A stretch of 64,000 nucleotides of DNA, taken from contig CP046177.1 of the NCBI GenBank assembly GCA_014075215.1, positions 4,154,501-4,218,500 on the forward strand, in the 5' to 3' direction. The notes under the pieces were generated by a model. It was not told the origin of the DNA and searched no databases. It worked only from the letters and a program-made list of their open reading frames with translations. The translations under genes and the position numbers were made by a program. The stretch comes from Flavobacteriaceae bacterium. Lineage in GTDB: Bacteria; Bacteroidota; Bacteroidia; Flavobacteriales; Flavobacteriaceae. Of this stretch, positions 1 through 9,960 are shown one piece after another (within the stretch, counting starts at the first letter, position 1; each line of letters opens with the position of its first letter).

Positions 1-1810
1 TTCTAAACTCAGGATTCATAGTAGTATCCCATAACTGTTCTGCATTCATTTCTCCCAAGCCTTTGTATCGTTGAATGCTAACTCCGCCACCCATTTTTTG
101 AGCAATTAAATCACGCTGATTATCATCCCATGCATATTCTCTCTTTTGACCTTTTTTAACTAAATAAAGAGGTGGTGTGGCAATAAAAACATACCCCTGC
201 TCTATCATTTCCTTCATATACCTAAAGAAAAATGTCAAAATCAATGTTGCAATATGAGAGCCATCGACATCAGCATCACACATAATGACCACTTTATGAT
301 ATCGCACTTTGGTCAAATTCAATGCCCTTGGGTCTTCTTCCGTACCAATAGAAACGCCCAATGCCGTAAACATATTTTTAATTTCTTCATTTTCAAAAAC
401 CTTATGTTGCATGGCTTTCTCCACATTTAAGATTTTTCCTCTTAAAGGTAAAATAGCCTGAAAATTTCGATCTCTGCCTTGCTTTGCTGTTCCCCCTGCC
501 GAATCTCCCTCCACTAGAAATATTTCACAAGCAGCAGGATCCGTTTCAGAGCAATCCGATAATTTACCTGGCAGGCCGCCAATACTCATCACTGTTTTGC
601 GCTGTACCATTTCACGGGCTTTACGTGCTGCATGACGTGCCTGGGCAGCCAGGATTACTTTTTGTACAATAGTTTTAGCATCATTCGGATTCTCTTCCAA
701 GTAATCTGTTAGCATTTCGGATACAGCTTGTGATACAGCAGCAGTAACTTCTCTATTTCCTAATTTGGTTTTGGTTTGTCCCTCAAATTGTGGTTCGGAA
801 ACTTTAACAGAAACAATGGCTGTTAATCCTTCCCGAAAATCATCACCGGCAATCTCAAATTTAACATTTTTAAGTAATCCGGAAGTATCGGCATATTTCT
901 TCAAAGTACCGGTCAAACCACGTCTGAAACCGGATAAATGAGTTCCTCCTTCATGTGTATTGATATTATTTACATAAGAATGTAAATTTTCTGCATAAGA
1001 GGTATTATATACCAAAGCTACCTCTACGGGAATCCCGTTTTTCTCTCCTTCCATAGAAATTACTCTGGTGGTTAGCTGTTCCCGGGTACCATCCAAATAC
1101 CTGATAAACTCAGGTAAACCTTCATCACTGTAAAACGTTTCTCGGGTATAATTCCCCTCATCGTCTTTATTTCTTTTATCAGTTAATGTAATAGTGATCC
1201 CCTTATTTAAGAAAGACAATTCTCTTAAACGTGTAGCAAGTGTTTCATAATTATACTCTATCGTTTGGGTAAAAATAGACCTGTCTGGTAAAAAAGTGAC
1301 GATAGTTCCGGTAAAATCTGTTTCCCCGATAGTTTTAACAGGATATAAAGTTTTTCCTTTTTTATATTCTTGCTGCCAAATTTTACCTTCCTTATGAACG
1401 GTAGCTGTTAAATGATCAGATAAGGCATTTACACAAGAAACACCAACACCATGAAGACCTCCGGAAACTTTATAAGAATCTTTATCAAATTTACCCCCTG
1501 CGCCAATTTTAGTCATGACTACTTCCAATGCCGATACACCTTCTTTTTTATGGATGCCGACAGGTATCCCACGGCCATTATCTTTAGTAGTAATGGAGTT
1601 ATCTTCATTAATAATGACATCTATGGTATCACAATGCCCCGCCAGTGCTTCATCAATAGAATTATCTACCACTTCATACACTAAATGATGTAAACCTCTG
1701 ACACCTACATCTCCGATATACATAGACGGACGCATTCTAACATGCTCCATCCCTTCTAATGCCTGGATACTGTCAGCAGAATAATGGTGTTGTTTTTGTT
1801 CTTCGGCCAT
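1..1810 (-). CDS. gyrB: DNA gyrase subunit B (3' end outside window)
   Basis: ATPase subunit of DNA gyrase, which pairs with GyrA to introduce negative supercoils. The minus strand reads MAEEQKQHHYSADSIQALEG from the ATG at 1808-1810 and stays open to the window edge, about 603 codons. The GHKL ATP-binding motifs are visible (DNGRGIPVGIH, GGLHGVGVS). So are the TOPRIM signature EGDSAGGTAKQGRDR, the PLRGKILNVEKA loop, and the CDADVDGSHI metal-binding motif. Bacteroidota GyrB is about 645 residues, so only the last ~40 residues are cut off. The ATG is chosen because the conserved YSADSIQ/LEGMEHVRMRPSMYIG start follows at once. A terminator-like hairpin lies about 30 bases upstream of it. Confidence 0.97.
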   Translation of the reverse strand, partial: MAEEQKQHHYSADSIQALEGMEHVRMRPSMYIGDVGVRGLHHLVYEVVDNSIDEALAGHCDTIDVIINEDNSITTKDNGRGIPVGIHKKEGVSALEVVMTKIGAGGKFDKDSYKVSGGLHGVGVSCVNALSDHLTATVHKEGKIWQQEYKKGKTLYPVKTIGETDFTGTIVTFLPDRSIFTQTIEYNYETLATRLRELSFLNKGITITLTDKRNKDDEGNYTRETFYSDEGLPEFIRYLDGTREQLTTRVISMEGEKNGIPVEVALVYNTSYAENLHSYVNNINTHEGGTHLSGFRRGLTGTLKKYADTSGLLKNVKFEIAGDDFREGLTAIVSVKVSEPQFEGQTKTKLGNREVTAAVSQAVSEMLTDYLEENPNDAKTIVQKVILAAQARHAARKAREMVQRKTVMSIGGLPGKLSDCSETDPAACEIFLVEGDSAGGTAKQGRDRNFQAILPLRGKILNVEKAMQHKVFENEEIKNMFTALGVSIGTEEDPRALNLTKVRYHKVVIMCDADVDGSHIATLILTFFFRYMKEMIEQGYVFIATPPLYLVKKGQKREYAWDDNQRDLIAQKMGGGVSIQRYKGLGEMNAEQLWDTTMNPEFR

Positions 1811-2317
1811 ATATTATTTTATAAAATTCACAAAAAAAATCATCATTGGAAAATGATGAAATCAACTTTTACGAAGTTACAAAAAAAAACAATTTTTTGA
1901 AAAGAAAAAACGAAACACATCCCTATAATTATTAACATTTGTTGATTACTGAAAAGAGTTTTGGAGTTGCTCAAAAAAGGGTCTTAAAAATGATATATTA
2001 ATTGACTGAACTTTGCATGTATTATATAAATTATAAATTTTTATATCTTCAATATCAACTGATTAAAGTTAATTTTTGTGAAATTGATTTTTAGACTCAA
2101 TGAACTCATTTAAACTTTATATAATCATCAAATCAAAATGTACATAAAGGTAAAATATTTAGTATTAGCATATTTTGATTAAAAAGATGTTGAATTTTAA
2201 ATAATCAAAGATTAAAGTTATAATCTTTTTATTATATTTCCGTTTTAATAGTTGTTAAAGAGGGCTAAATGATTTATACAATTATGTAGAAATTATGTTT
2301 AAAAATAGTAATATAAT
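1811..2317. other. AT-rich divergent intergenic region
   Basis: About 500 bases between gyrB (leftward) and the SprB-like gene (rightward). No credible ORF is seen. A weak -7-like box, TAACTTCG on the minus strand (1872-1879), could serve gyrB. I found no convincing TAnnTTTG box for the rightward gene. The region is rich in short A/T palindromes and must hold both promoters. Confidence 0.6.
1832..1859 (-). terminator. Intrinsic-terminator-like hairpin in the gyrB leader
   Basis: On the minus strand TCATCATT, a 4-base loop and AATGATGA form an 8-bp perfect stem. A run of eight T (A at 1832-1839 on the plus strand) follows, and the gyrB start codon is about 22 bases further on. No minus-strand gene lies between this hairpin and the plus-strand gene at 2318, so it is either an attenuator of gyrB or the end of a short leader RNA. 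This is inferred from sequence only. Confidence 0.45.
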
Positions 2318-5300
2318 ATGTGTAACCCCAAAAAGCAACGTTGTAACAAATTTTTAAAAAATAGTTTATATAGTTTACTCCTTTTTTTAGTTACTTCACA
2401 AGCTTTTTCACAAAGTATAAGTATTTTAACGGCAATTGTAAGGTCTTGTGCCGGAGAAATTTCTGTTAGTGTTAGTGGAGGTTTGGCCCCTTATTCTTAT
2501 GCGTGGTACCAGGAAGATCCGGCAGATTCGGGAACTTATGTCCTAATTACGGGGGAGACAACACAGCAGATTACCGGATATCCACCGGGGAATTATCGTA
2601 TAGTTGTTACGGATTCAACCACACCTACACCCGAAACCATTACCGGCGAGTATACAATATCACCGGGCTTTCCATTATTAGGAGTGGCTAATTTTTCTGG
2701 ATTAGCTTGTGTTGAAGACCCTAATTCGGGAGTGATTATGGTAAATTTTAATAATGGAATTGCTCCTTTTAATTGGAGTTTGTCAAACACCGGAGGAGGT
2801 GTGGTACGGACAGGCACGGAAAATGATTTTTTCCTTACAGTAGAAGGACTCACTGCAGGTGATTATATATTAAACTGGTCAGATGATAATGCGTGTATGG
2901 GTACCGAAGCGATAAATGTAGCTGTGCCTGGTGTTCGAGACTTGACAGTTAACAGTACTGCAGGTGCGTCTTGTTTTGGTGCTTCCGACGGTGCAGCTAA
3001 CGTATCAGTTAATGGAGGTTGGGGAGCTGATTATTTTATTCTTTTAGTGAGCGTTGATGCAAATGGTAATGAATCCCAAGTATTTAATTGGACAAATATT
3101 GGCACTGCTCAAAATTACGATATAACCAATTTATCGGCCGGTACGTATCGGGTTTATCATCAGGATCGTTTGTTTGGACCGCCTTTTTCTACAAGTTATA
3201 TGTTTAATCCCATAATTTATGCTGCCTGCAACAAGTTTGAAGATTTTGTCATTACGGAGCCTAATGAAATAATAGGCATGGTTACCGGAGAACTTTTACA
3301 ATGTTTTGGAGATACTGACGGGAATATTACAGGTACCATCACCGGGGGAATGGCTCCTTATACAATACAAATGGATGGTACTACAAACTCAATGAATGTA
3401 GCTACTGATGGAGGACCTTTTGATTTTTCCGGCCTAAGTAGTGGAGCTTATACATTTACAATTACAGATGCAAGCGGGTGTACAGCAAATACACAAGCAT
3501 CAATTACTGAGCCGAACCATATCATTACTAATTTTGTAATAAGTCAGGGTGCTTCATGTAATGCCGGAAATGATGGCAGTATTACCATCTCCGTTACCGG
3601 AGGGACTCCAAATTATACTTTTACAGTAAATGGAAATCTAGTAAGCCCGACAAATACCAGTGGTAATAATTATACCTTAGGGAACTTAACTGCAGGTCCA
3701 CATACGATTGTAGTTTCAGATCAAAATAATTGTATTGCAAATCAGGTTATTAATCAAACTATCACTGAACCTCAGGCAATAAATGTTGCTATTTCAGGAG
3801 AAACACTCGTCTGTTTTGGAGATTCCGATGGAAATATTACCGGAACAATCAGCGGAGGAATGGCACCATATACCATTCAGTTAGATGAAACAGGAGCTTC
3901 AATTAATGTACCTTCCGACGGCGGATCATTCGATTTTACAGGATTGATTTCAGGTACTTATAATTTTACAATTACCGATGCAAATAATTGTTCAATCGGG
4001 GCAATGGCATCGATATTAGAAAATGATTTGATAGCAAATGAGATTATAACAGATGTAACTTGTGCTGCGGGCGCCGATGGGTCAATTATGTTAAACCCTA
4101 TGGGTATACCAGGCCCTTACACATACTCCTGGACTGCTTCCGGCGGTGGAACAATCCCGGTCGGACAAGAGAACAATCAAAACATTACAGGTTTGTCAGG
4201 TGGAGATTACACGATAACTATTGTAGATGGGAATAATTGTTCTTTTGTAAGAACGTTTACGATTATGGAGACAACCGTAATGACCCTTACGAATGTACTC
4301 TCTGATTACAACGGTTTTCAGATATCCGGTTTTGGTTTGAGTGATGGTAGCATAGCTGTTACGATGACAGGAGGTGTAATGCCTTACACTTATGCATGGA
4401 CAGCTTCTAATGGCGGAGTGATTCCGGTGGGTCAGGAGAATCAGGAAGACCAGACAGGTTTGGTAGCCGGAGATTATCAGTTGACTGTTACCGATGCAAA
4501 TGGTTGTGGGATTATAGGACAATGGACTCTAACCCAACCTCCGGAGTTGTTGATATCCGAGGTATTGGCATCCCATCAGAATGTATTGTGTTTTGGAGAT
4601 ACTACGGGAGTTATAGAGGTATCGATAGATCAGGGTTCGGTACCGAATTATACAATTACACTGACAGACAGTGGTACGGGAAGTGTTGTTCAACAGGCGA
4701 TGAATCAGACAGGGCCCCGGTATACATTTAGCACCTTTGCATCTGGTACCTATAATGCTACGGTTTTAGACGCCAATGGTATCAGCAAGGTTATTAACAA
4801 TATATTAATCAGTCAACCTGCGAATGGTTTGATGATTAGCAATGCGACGATTTCCGACTTTAATGGTTCTAGTATCAGTTGTAATGGTTTTAATGATGGC
4901 AGTATTGACCTTACGGCCATGGGTGGTACTCCCGGGTATACCTATTCGTGGGCCGGTCCCGGAGGTTATACTGCAACGACAGAAGATATCGGTTCATTAG
5001 CACCGGGTATGTATACGGTAACGGTTACGGACACCACAGGGGTTTGTGTTATTACAGAGAGTTATACCATTACAGAACCTACAGCTTTGGGTATCACTTC
5101 GGTTTTATCAGATTATAATGGTTTTCAGATATCCGGTTTTGGTTTGAGTGATGGTAGCATAGCTGTTACGATGACAGGAGGTGTAATGCCTTATAGCTAT
5201 GCTTGGGTTGCATCCAACGGCGGAGTGATTCCGGTGGGTCAGGAGAATCAGGAAGACCAGACAGGTTTGGTAGCCGGAGATTATCAGTTGACTGTTACCG

Positions 5301-6571
5301 ATGCAAATGGTTGTGGGATTATAGGACAATGGACTCTAACCCAACCTCCGGAGTTGTTGATATCCGAGGTATTGGCATCCCATCAGAATGTATTGTGTTT
5401 TGGAGATACTACGGGAGTTATAGAGGTATCGATAGATCAGGGTTCGGTACCGAATTATACAATTACACTGACAGACAGTGGTACGGGAAGTGTTGTTCAA
5501 CAGGCGATGAATCAGACAGGGCCCCGGTATACATTTAGCACCTTTGCATCTGGTACCTATAATGCTACGGTTTTAGACGCCAATGGTATCAGCAAGGTTA
5601 TTAACAATATATTAATCAGTCAACCTGCGAATGGTTTGATGATTAGCAATGCGACGATTTCCGACTTTAATGGTTCTAGTATCAGTTGTAATGGTTTTAA
5701 TGATGGCAGTATTGACCTTACGGCCATGGGTGGTACTCCCGGGTATACCTATTCGTGGGCCGGTCCCGGAGGTTATACTGCAACGACAGAAAATATCGGT
5801 TCATTAGCACCGGGTATGTATACGGTAACGGTTACGGACACCACAGGGGTTTGTGTTATTACAGAGAGTTATACCATTACAGAACCTACAGCTTTGGGTA
5901 TCACTTCGGTTTTATCAGATTACAATGGTTTTCAGATATCCGGTTTTGGTTTGAGTGATGGTAGCATAGCTGTTACGATGACAGGAGGTGTAATGCCTTA
6001 TAGCTATGCTTGGGTTGCATCCAACGGCGGAGTGATTCCGGTGGGTCAGGAGAATCAGGAAGACCAGACAGGTTTGGTAGCCGGAGATTATCAGTTGACT
6101 GTTACCGATGCAAATGGTTGTGGGATTATAGGACAATGGACTCTAACCCAACCTCCGGAGTTGTTGATATCCGAGGTATTGGCATCCCATCAGAATGTAT
6201 TGTGTTTTGGAGATACTACGGGAGTTATAGAGGTATCGATAGATCAGGGTTCGGTACCGAATTATACAATTACACTGACAGACAGTGGTACGGGAAGTGT
6301 TGTTCAACAGGCGATGAATCAGACAGGGCCCAGATATATATTTACTAATTTACCGGCCGGTACTTACAATGTAGCGGTAACGGATGCTAACAGTATTGCA
6401 AAAATGATTCATGGAATTACGATTAGTTTCCAGTCTCCGGAGATTATTGCAAACTATACCACGACAGATTTATCGTGTTACAACGATAATACGGGAAGTA
6501 TTGTTATGAATGTAACAGGAGGAATAGCCCCACTTACGTATACTTGGAATGACTTGGCACAGGGCCCGTAA
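2318..6571 (+). CDS. SprB-repeat surface adhesin, N-terminal part (frameshifted)
   Basis: Very large T9SS-exported cell-surface protein. Residues 1-32 are a signal peptide (basic start, LLLFLVTSQAFSQ). The rest is a chain of SprB-type beta modules with recurring signatures such as CFGDTDG, GGMAPYT, LSSGAYTFTITDASGC and ITEPN. The frame ends at a TAA (6569-6571) inside a module. The -1 frame continues the same module (TGPVRNN, LAAGVYTVTITD) into the C-terminal part at 6559-7902, so a single missing base between about 6551 and 6559 breaks a gene of about 1861 codons. SprB-like proteins act as mobile adhesins in gliding or as surface adhesins. The porP/sprF-like gene 3' of it is the expected partner. 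ATG 2318 is preferred because the signal peptide follows directly. Confidence 0.9.
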   Translation: MCNPKKQRCNKFLKNSLYSLLLFLVTSQAFSQSISILTAIVRSCAGEISVSVSGGLAPYSYAWYQEDPADSGTYVLITGETTQQITGYPPGNYRIVVTDSTTPTPETITGEYTISPGFPLLGVANFSGLACVEDPNSGVIMVNFNNGIAPFNWSLSNTGGGVVRTGTENDFFLTVEGLTAGDYILNWSDDNACMGTEAINVAVPGVRDLTVNSTAGASCFGASDGAANVSVNGGWGADYFILLVSVDANGNESQVFNWTNIGTAQNYDITNLSAGTYRVYHQDRLFGPPFSTSYMFNPIIYAACNKFEDFVITEPNEIIGMVTGELLQCFGDTDGNITGTITGGMAPYTIQMDGTTNSMNVATDGGPFDFSGLSSGAYTFTITDASGCTANTQASITEPNHIITNFVISQGASCNAGNDGSITISVTGGTPNYTFTVNGNLVSPTNTSGNNYTLGNLTAGPHTIVVSDQNNCIANQVINQTITEPQAINVAISGETLVCFGDSDGNITGTISGGMAPYTIQLDETGASINVPSDGGSFDFTGLISGTYNFTITDANNCSIGAMASILENDLIANEIITDVTCAAGADGSIMLNPMGIPGPYTYSWTASGGGTIPVGQENNQNITGLSGGDYTITIVDGNNCSFVRTFTIMETTVMTLTNVLSDYNGFQISGFGLSDGSIAVTMTGGVMPYTYAWTASNGGVIPVGQENQEDQTGLVAGDYQLTVTDANGCGIIGQWTLTQPPELLISEVLASHQNVLCFGDTTGVIEVSIDQGSVPNYTITLTDSGTGSVVQQAMNQTGPRYTFSTFASGTYNATVLDANGISKVINNILISQPANGLMISNATISDFNGSSISCNGFNDGSIDLTAMGGTPGYTYSWAGPGGYTATTEDIGSLAPGMYTVTVTDTTGVCVITESYTITEPTALGITSVLSDYNGFQISGFGLSDGSIAVTMTGGVMPYSYAWVASNGGVIPVGQENQEDQTGLVAGDYQLTVTDANGCGIIGQWTLTQPPELLISEVLASHQNVLCFGDTTGVIEVSIDQGSVPNYTITLTDSGTGSVVQQAMNQTGPRYTFSTFASGTYNATVLDANGISKVINNILISQPANGLMISNATISDFNGSSISCNGFNDGSIDLTAMGGTPGYTYSWAGPGGYTATTENIGSLAPGMYTVTVTDTTGVCVITESYTITEPTALGITSVLSDYNGFQISGFGLSDGSIAVTMTGGVMPYSYAWVASNGGVIPVGQENQEDQTGLVAGDYQLTVTDANGCGIIGQWTLTQPPELLISEVLASHQNVLCFGDTTGVIEVSIDQGSVPNYTITLTDSGTGSVVQQAMNQTGPRYIFTNLPAGTYNVAVTDANSIAKMIHGITISFQSPEIIANYTTTDLSCYNDNTGSIVMNVTGGIAPLTYTWNDLAQGP
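4304..6331 (+). repeat. 807-bp tandem repeat, 2.5 copies, inside the adhesin gene
   Basis: The block starting GATTAYAAYGGTTTTCAGAT occurs at 4304, 5111 and 5918. The spacing is exactly 807 bp (269 codons) both times, so the frame is kept. Copies 1 and 2 are complete. Copy 3 stops matching after CAGACAGGGCCC at 6331. Differences between copies are few: for example TATGCATGGACAGC in copy 1 against TATGCTTGGGTTGC in copies 2 and 3, and one GAA-GAT/GAA-AAT change. Near identity at the DNA level points to recent duplication or ongoing gene conversion. Confidence 0.95.
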
Positions 6572-7902
6572 GAAATAATTTAGCAGCAGGCGTTTATACG
6601 GTAACGATTACAGATAATGTAGGGTGTCAACAAGTACGGCAGATAGAGATTTTTAACGGTGCTTTATTTGATATTAATCCTACGGTAAATGATATTACAT
6701 GCTTTGGCGAAAATGATGGATATATTCAATTAAATCTTAGTGGAGGAGCACCTCCTGTCACGGTTACATGGTCAGACGGTAGTACGGATGGTGTGGTTCG
6801 AAATAATCTACCGGCAGGAACTTACGGAGTAACGCTCAATGATGCGCAAGGATGTTCCATTACAAGACAATTTGTAATTACAGAACCTACACAACTGGTC
6901 TTAGATGGTATTATCACAAACGCTACCGATTGTAATGATCCTAATAGCGGAGCTATTGATCTTCTGGTAAGTGGAGGAACGACACCTTATACGTTTGTTT
7001 GGAGCAACGGAGCTACGACAGAAGATCTGCAAAATATAGGACCCAATAATTATCTGGTTATAGTAACAGATGCCAGAGGTTGTATGATACAGCAATCATT
7101 TAGTGTAGTACGTCCGGATCCTATTACTGCCACGATAGTTAATTCGGTAAGTGCAGATTGTACTACCCGAACTGTTATACAACGGAATATAGTAAATACT
7201 TCGGGCGGTGCTCCGCCTCTCACGATTAGTTGGAGTGCCGGAACTGTAAGTGGAGCCAACGGAGAAATTATGGAGACTTCACAAAACGGAACCTATTTTG
7301 CCGATATTACAGATTCTTTTGGATGTACGGAACGCGTTTCCGTAGATGTAAACCTGCCGGTTATAAGTGTTCCGAATTTTGAATTTTCTTCTTTGGGGTT
7401 AACTAATTACGGAGAGTTTTCTATTGAAGATCCTATTACCTTTACAAATTTGTCTACCGGTAATGCGGTTACTTATTTTTGGAGTTTTGGAGACGGTGCA
7501 ACATCAGCAGAAGAGCATCCGATGCACACCTATGCACAACCAGGAATTTATGATGTGCAGTTAACTGTTGAGTATCCTTATAGTTGTAGGTATACTCATA
7601 CCATTACCATTACAGTTACCGAAGGTTATAATCTGGTGATTCCTACAGCATTCACACCGAATGGGGATAATATAAACGATGTCATGAAACCGGTTTTTAG
7701 AGGTATGAATGAGGTGGAAATGAGGGTTTACAACACATGGGGAAGCCTTGTATATTCTGAGAAAGGCCCCAATCTTACAGGATGGGACGGTACTATTAAT
7801 GGTAACAAAGCAGAAAATGGAAATTATGTCATCGTGGTAAAAGCTACCGTATTTTATGGACGGATAATTGAACGAAACGGACCGATAGCACTTATTAAGT
7901 AG
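6559..7902 (+). pseudogene. SprB-like adhesin, C-terminal part with PKD and type B sorting domain
   Basis: Continuation of the adhesin in the -1 frame. If the missing base is real, this part has no signal peptide or start of its own. It carries more SprB repeats (VGCQQVRQIEIF, CFGENDGYIQLNLSGGAPP), then a PKD domain (TYFWSFGDGATSAEEHPMHTY). It ends in a gliding-motility-associated C-terminal domain (IPTAFTPNGDNINDVMKP, then VYNTWGSLVYSE, then WDG). That is the type B T9SS sorting signal, which is usually routed by a PorP/SprF-like protein, and one begins 6 bases after the stop. A separate ATG at 6793 opens the same frame but leaves a half module, so I do not take it as a gene start. Confidence 0.85.
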
Positions 7903-7908
7903 AAAAGA

Positions 7909-8907
7909 ATGAAAAGAAAGATAATTACTTTTATAGCAGTAATGCTAGCCAGTTTGTTACATCCACAGGATCCTATTTTTACACAATCTTTTATGATCCC
8001 TGAAAGTTTAAATACAGGTTTTACCGGCTCACAAGAAACAACCAGGTTTGGAGCCGCATACAGGGTACAATGGCCAGGACTAGATTTTGGCATCAATACA
8101 CAGTTTATATATGGTGACGGCTGGATAGAATCCATCAGATCAGGTATTGGACTAAGTATTATCAGGCATCAGGAATCAAATACAGGATATAATTTTACAC
8201 AGATAAACTACAATCATTCTTTGGTTTTTCAGTTGAATTCTTTTTGGTATTTCAGGCCTAGTATTTCTGTTGGAGTAGGAATAAAAAGTTTTGGTTTTCA
8301 GAACTTACTTTTAGAAGACCAGATTAATATTTTTACCGGAGTTATCAATACCTCAACCATTGATCCTGCTTTACTGAATGAAAGAATAACATTTGTAGAT
8401 TTCAGTACCTCTGTCTTGTTTAATAATGAGGATTCGTGGTTTGGTATTACCCTAAGACATTTGACAAAACCGGATATATCTTTTACATTTCAGGGAAATA
8501 ATGCTCCGTTAAATATCTTTTTTTCAGCACATGCCGCATATAATCTCTCCAGAGATCTTATTCCTGTTGATAGAATTTTTGGAGGAGAAAGTAAATTGTA
8601 CGGACTGTTTAATTATATGAAGCAAGGTCCGTTTAGTAGAATAGATCTGGGCGCTCAACTCGTATATGAAAACCTGTCTTTTGGAATGATAGCTGTTGCC
8701 AGTCCTGAAAGAGATACTACTCTTGACGATAGTTTAATTACTTCTGTAAATTTCCTTGTAGGATTGAAATGGGAGAAATGGAAGTTTAGTTATTCGCAAG
8801 ATTTTACAACGAATGAAATAAGACAAACAGGAGGAATTTATGAAATAGTGGCCACCTATGACTTTGGAGATACCAGAAGACGTACGGCATGCCCTAAGAT
8901 TTTCTGA
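7909..8907 (+). CDS. PorP/SprF family T9SS outer-membrane partner protein
   Basis: 332-residue outer-membrane beta-barrel protein of the PorP/SprF family. The start reads MKRKIITFIAVMLASLLHPQDPIFTQ, a signal peptide followed by the family's DPIFTQ segment. Then comes NTGFTGSQETTRFGAAYRVQWP, typical of the family. The later sequence alternates in the manner of beta strands and contains the SVGVGIKSF and FGDTRRRTACPKIF segments. SprF-type proteins are needed for export or surface attachment of SprB-like type B substrates. The gene begins 6 bases after the adhesin stop codon, so the two are very likely one transcript and act together. The signal peptide cleavage site is less clear than usual. 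Confidence 0.9.
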   Translation: MKRKIITFIAVMLASLLHPQDPIFTQSFMIPESLNTGFTGSQETTRFGAAYRVQWPGLDFGINTQFIYGDGWIESIRSGIGLSIIRHQESNTGYNFTQINYNHSLVFQLNSFWYFRPSISVGVGIKSFGFQNLLLEDQINIFTGVINTSTIDPALLNERITFVDFSTSVLFNNEDSWFGITLRHLTKPDISFTFQGNNAPLNIFFSAHAAYNLSRDLIPVDRIFGGESKLYGLFNYMKQGPFSRIDLGAQLVYENLSFGMIAVASPERDTTLDDSLITSVNFLVGLKWEKWKFSYSQDFTTNEIRQTGGIYEIVATYDFGDTRRRTACPKIF

Positions 8908-9089
8908 TTTGTTACCCCTGTCGATATTCAATGGATGTAAAATATTTAAATATTATTGATTATACTTAATTATGCCACTAATCCAGAAATTTGTATCTTA
9001 TGATAAAGGTTAAGGTTATGAATTTACTGTATCCCTATGAGCAAGTAGGTATATGAAATTACCAAATAGGGTTATAATTTGATCCTATT

Positions 9090-9262
9090 TGTTTTTTTGA
9101 TTTGCATGGTTAAAATTCTGCGGCAGTAGTTCGGTTAGTTTATATACCTTAAGTCCTGTATGACTTTGAGTACATAATATAACCACTGGTAGGGTTCTAC
9201 CTTGTGTTTTTTACAAGTAGCAAAGAATGAATAGATCATTGCAGCACAGCTGCATACCATAA
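9090..9262 (-). pseudogene. IS66-family transposase C-terminal remnant
   Basis: Decayed fragment. On the minus strand it reads CAAMIYSFFATCKKHKVEPY, then QWLYYVLKVIQDLRYI. After a one-base shift it reads KLTELLPQNFNHANQKN. This matches the pattern at the end of IS66 TnpC (AA-IIYS-, -P--WL-DVL-, -L-ELLP-NW), from general knowledge of the family. The rest of the transposase and the IS ends are absent, so the element is dead. It abuts the RHS remnant. Confidence 0.6.
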
Positions 9263-9266
9263 TGAA

Positions 9267-9960
9267 TTACACACCATCAGCAAGACCTGTTGGGTCAACA
9301 ATACCAATAACATCTAATGTTAAATGACCAATATCAGTTGTTCCTTCTGCTATATCACCCAAACCTGAAGCCAATTTTGATTGTATCTCCATTCTTGCTT
9401 TTTCAGAATCAAAGCTAGGTTGGGGAGTACTCATTTTAAGTTGCAGGTTTTCATTATAAGCTTCTTGTACTTTTCTGGGTCCTCCGGTAAACTGATTTTG
9501 AATCCTTACAATCCCTTGAGCTAATGCAGATATTATTTCGTTATGGAATAATTCTTTTCCTTCAAGTTCTCCGCCTAATCCCAACTTATTTTCAGCAAAA
9601 GCATAAGGAGAATTATATGCATAATTTTGAGCAACTGGATCAATACTAATAAATCTATCTATTGCCGGATCACTAAAACGATATTTCCATTCATGCCAAT
9701 TTAACCCTAATTCGTCATGCCATTCTTGACTTTGATAGGTTTTCTTTTTCTGTGCAATACTGTTACCATTAGGGCTGACTATATTATTATACCCACGATG
9801 ACGTAATCTAAATGGCATGTAATGATTCTCTTGGATAATTTCATTTTGCGAGATATCCCCGATTCATCCGTATCCGTATAGCTTAAGCGGACATTGCCTA
9901 AGTGGTCTTTTATCTGACATACATATTCAAATGCATTTACGCATTTTTTTCTCCGGTTGC
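9267..9960 (-). pseudogene. RHS repeat-associated core protein remnant (frameshifted)
   Basis: Fragment of the RHS/YD-repeat core that forms the conserved end before a variable tip domain. The minus strand reads EYVCQIKDHLGNVRLSYTDT from about 9935. A one-base loss in a GGGG run near 9863 then shifts it to DISQNEIIQENHYMPFRLRH and on to YRFSDPAIDRFISIDPVA and YAYNSPYAFAENK. The open part (ATG at 9818) runs 183 codons to a stop at 9267, giving a short tip of about 100 residues ending GLADGV. RHS cores belong to large secreted toxins or surface proteins. Here the N-terminal bulk is missing, so this is a leftover tip cassette rather than a working protein. Confidence 0.7.

Noticed and set aside
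4304..6331. CRISPR-like repeat array
   Set aside because: Repeat unit is 807 bp and codes in frame for protein; no short repeat-spacer pattern and no cas genes.
4196..6348. Several ORFs on both strands inside the adhesin repeats
   Set aside because: They repeat with the 807-bp period and are shadows of the coding strand; no signatures of their own.
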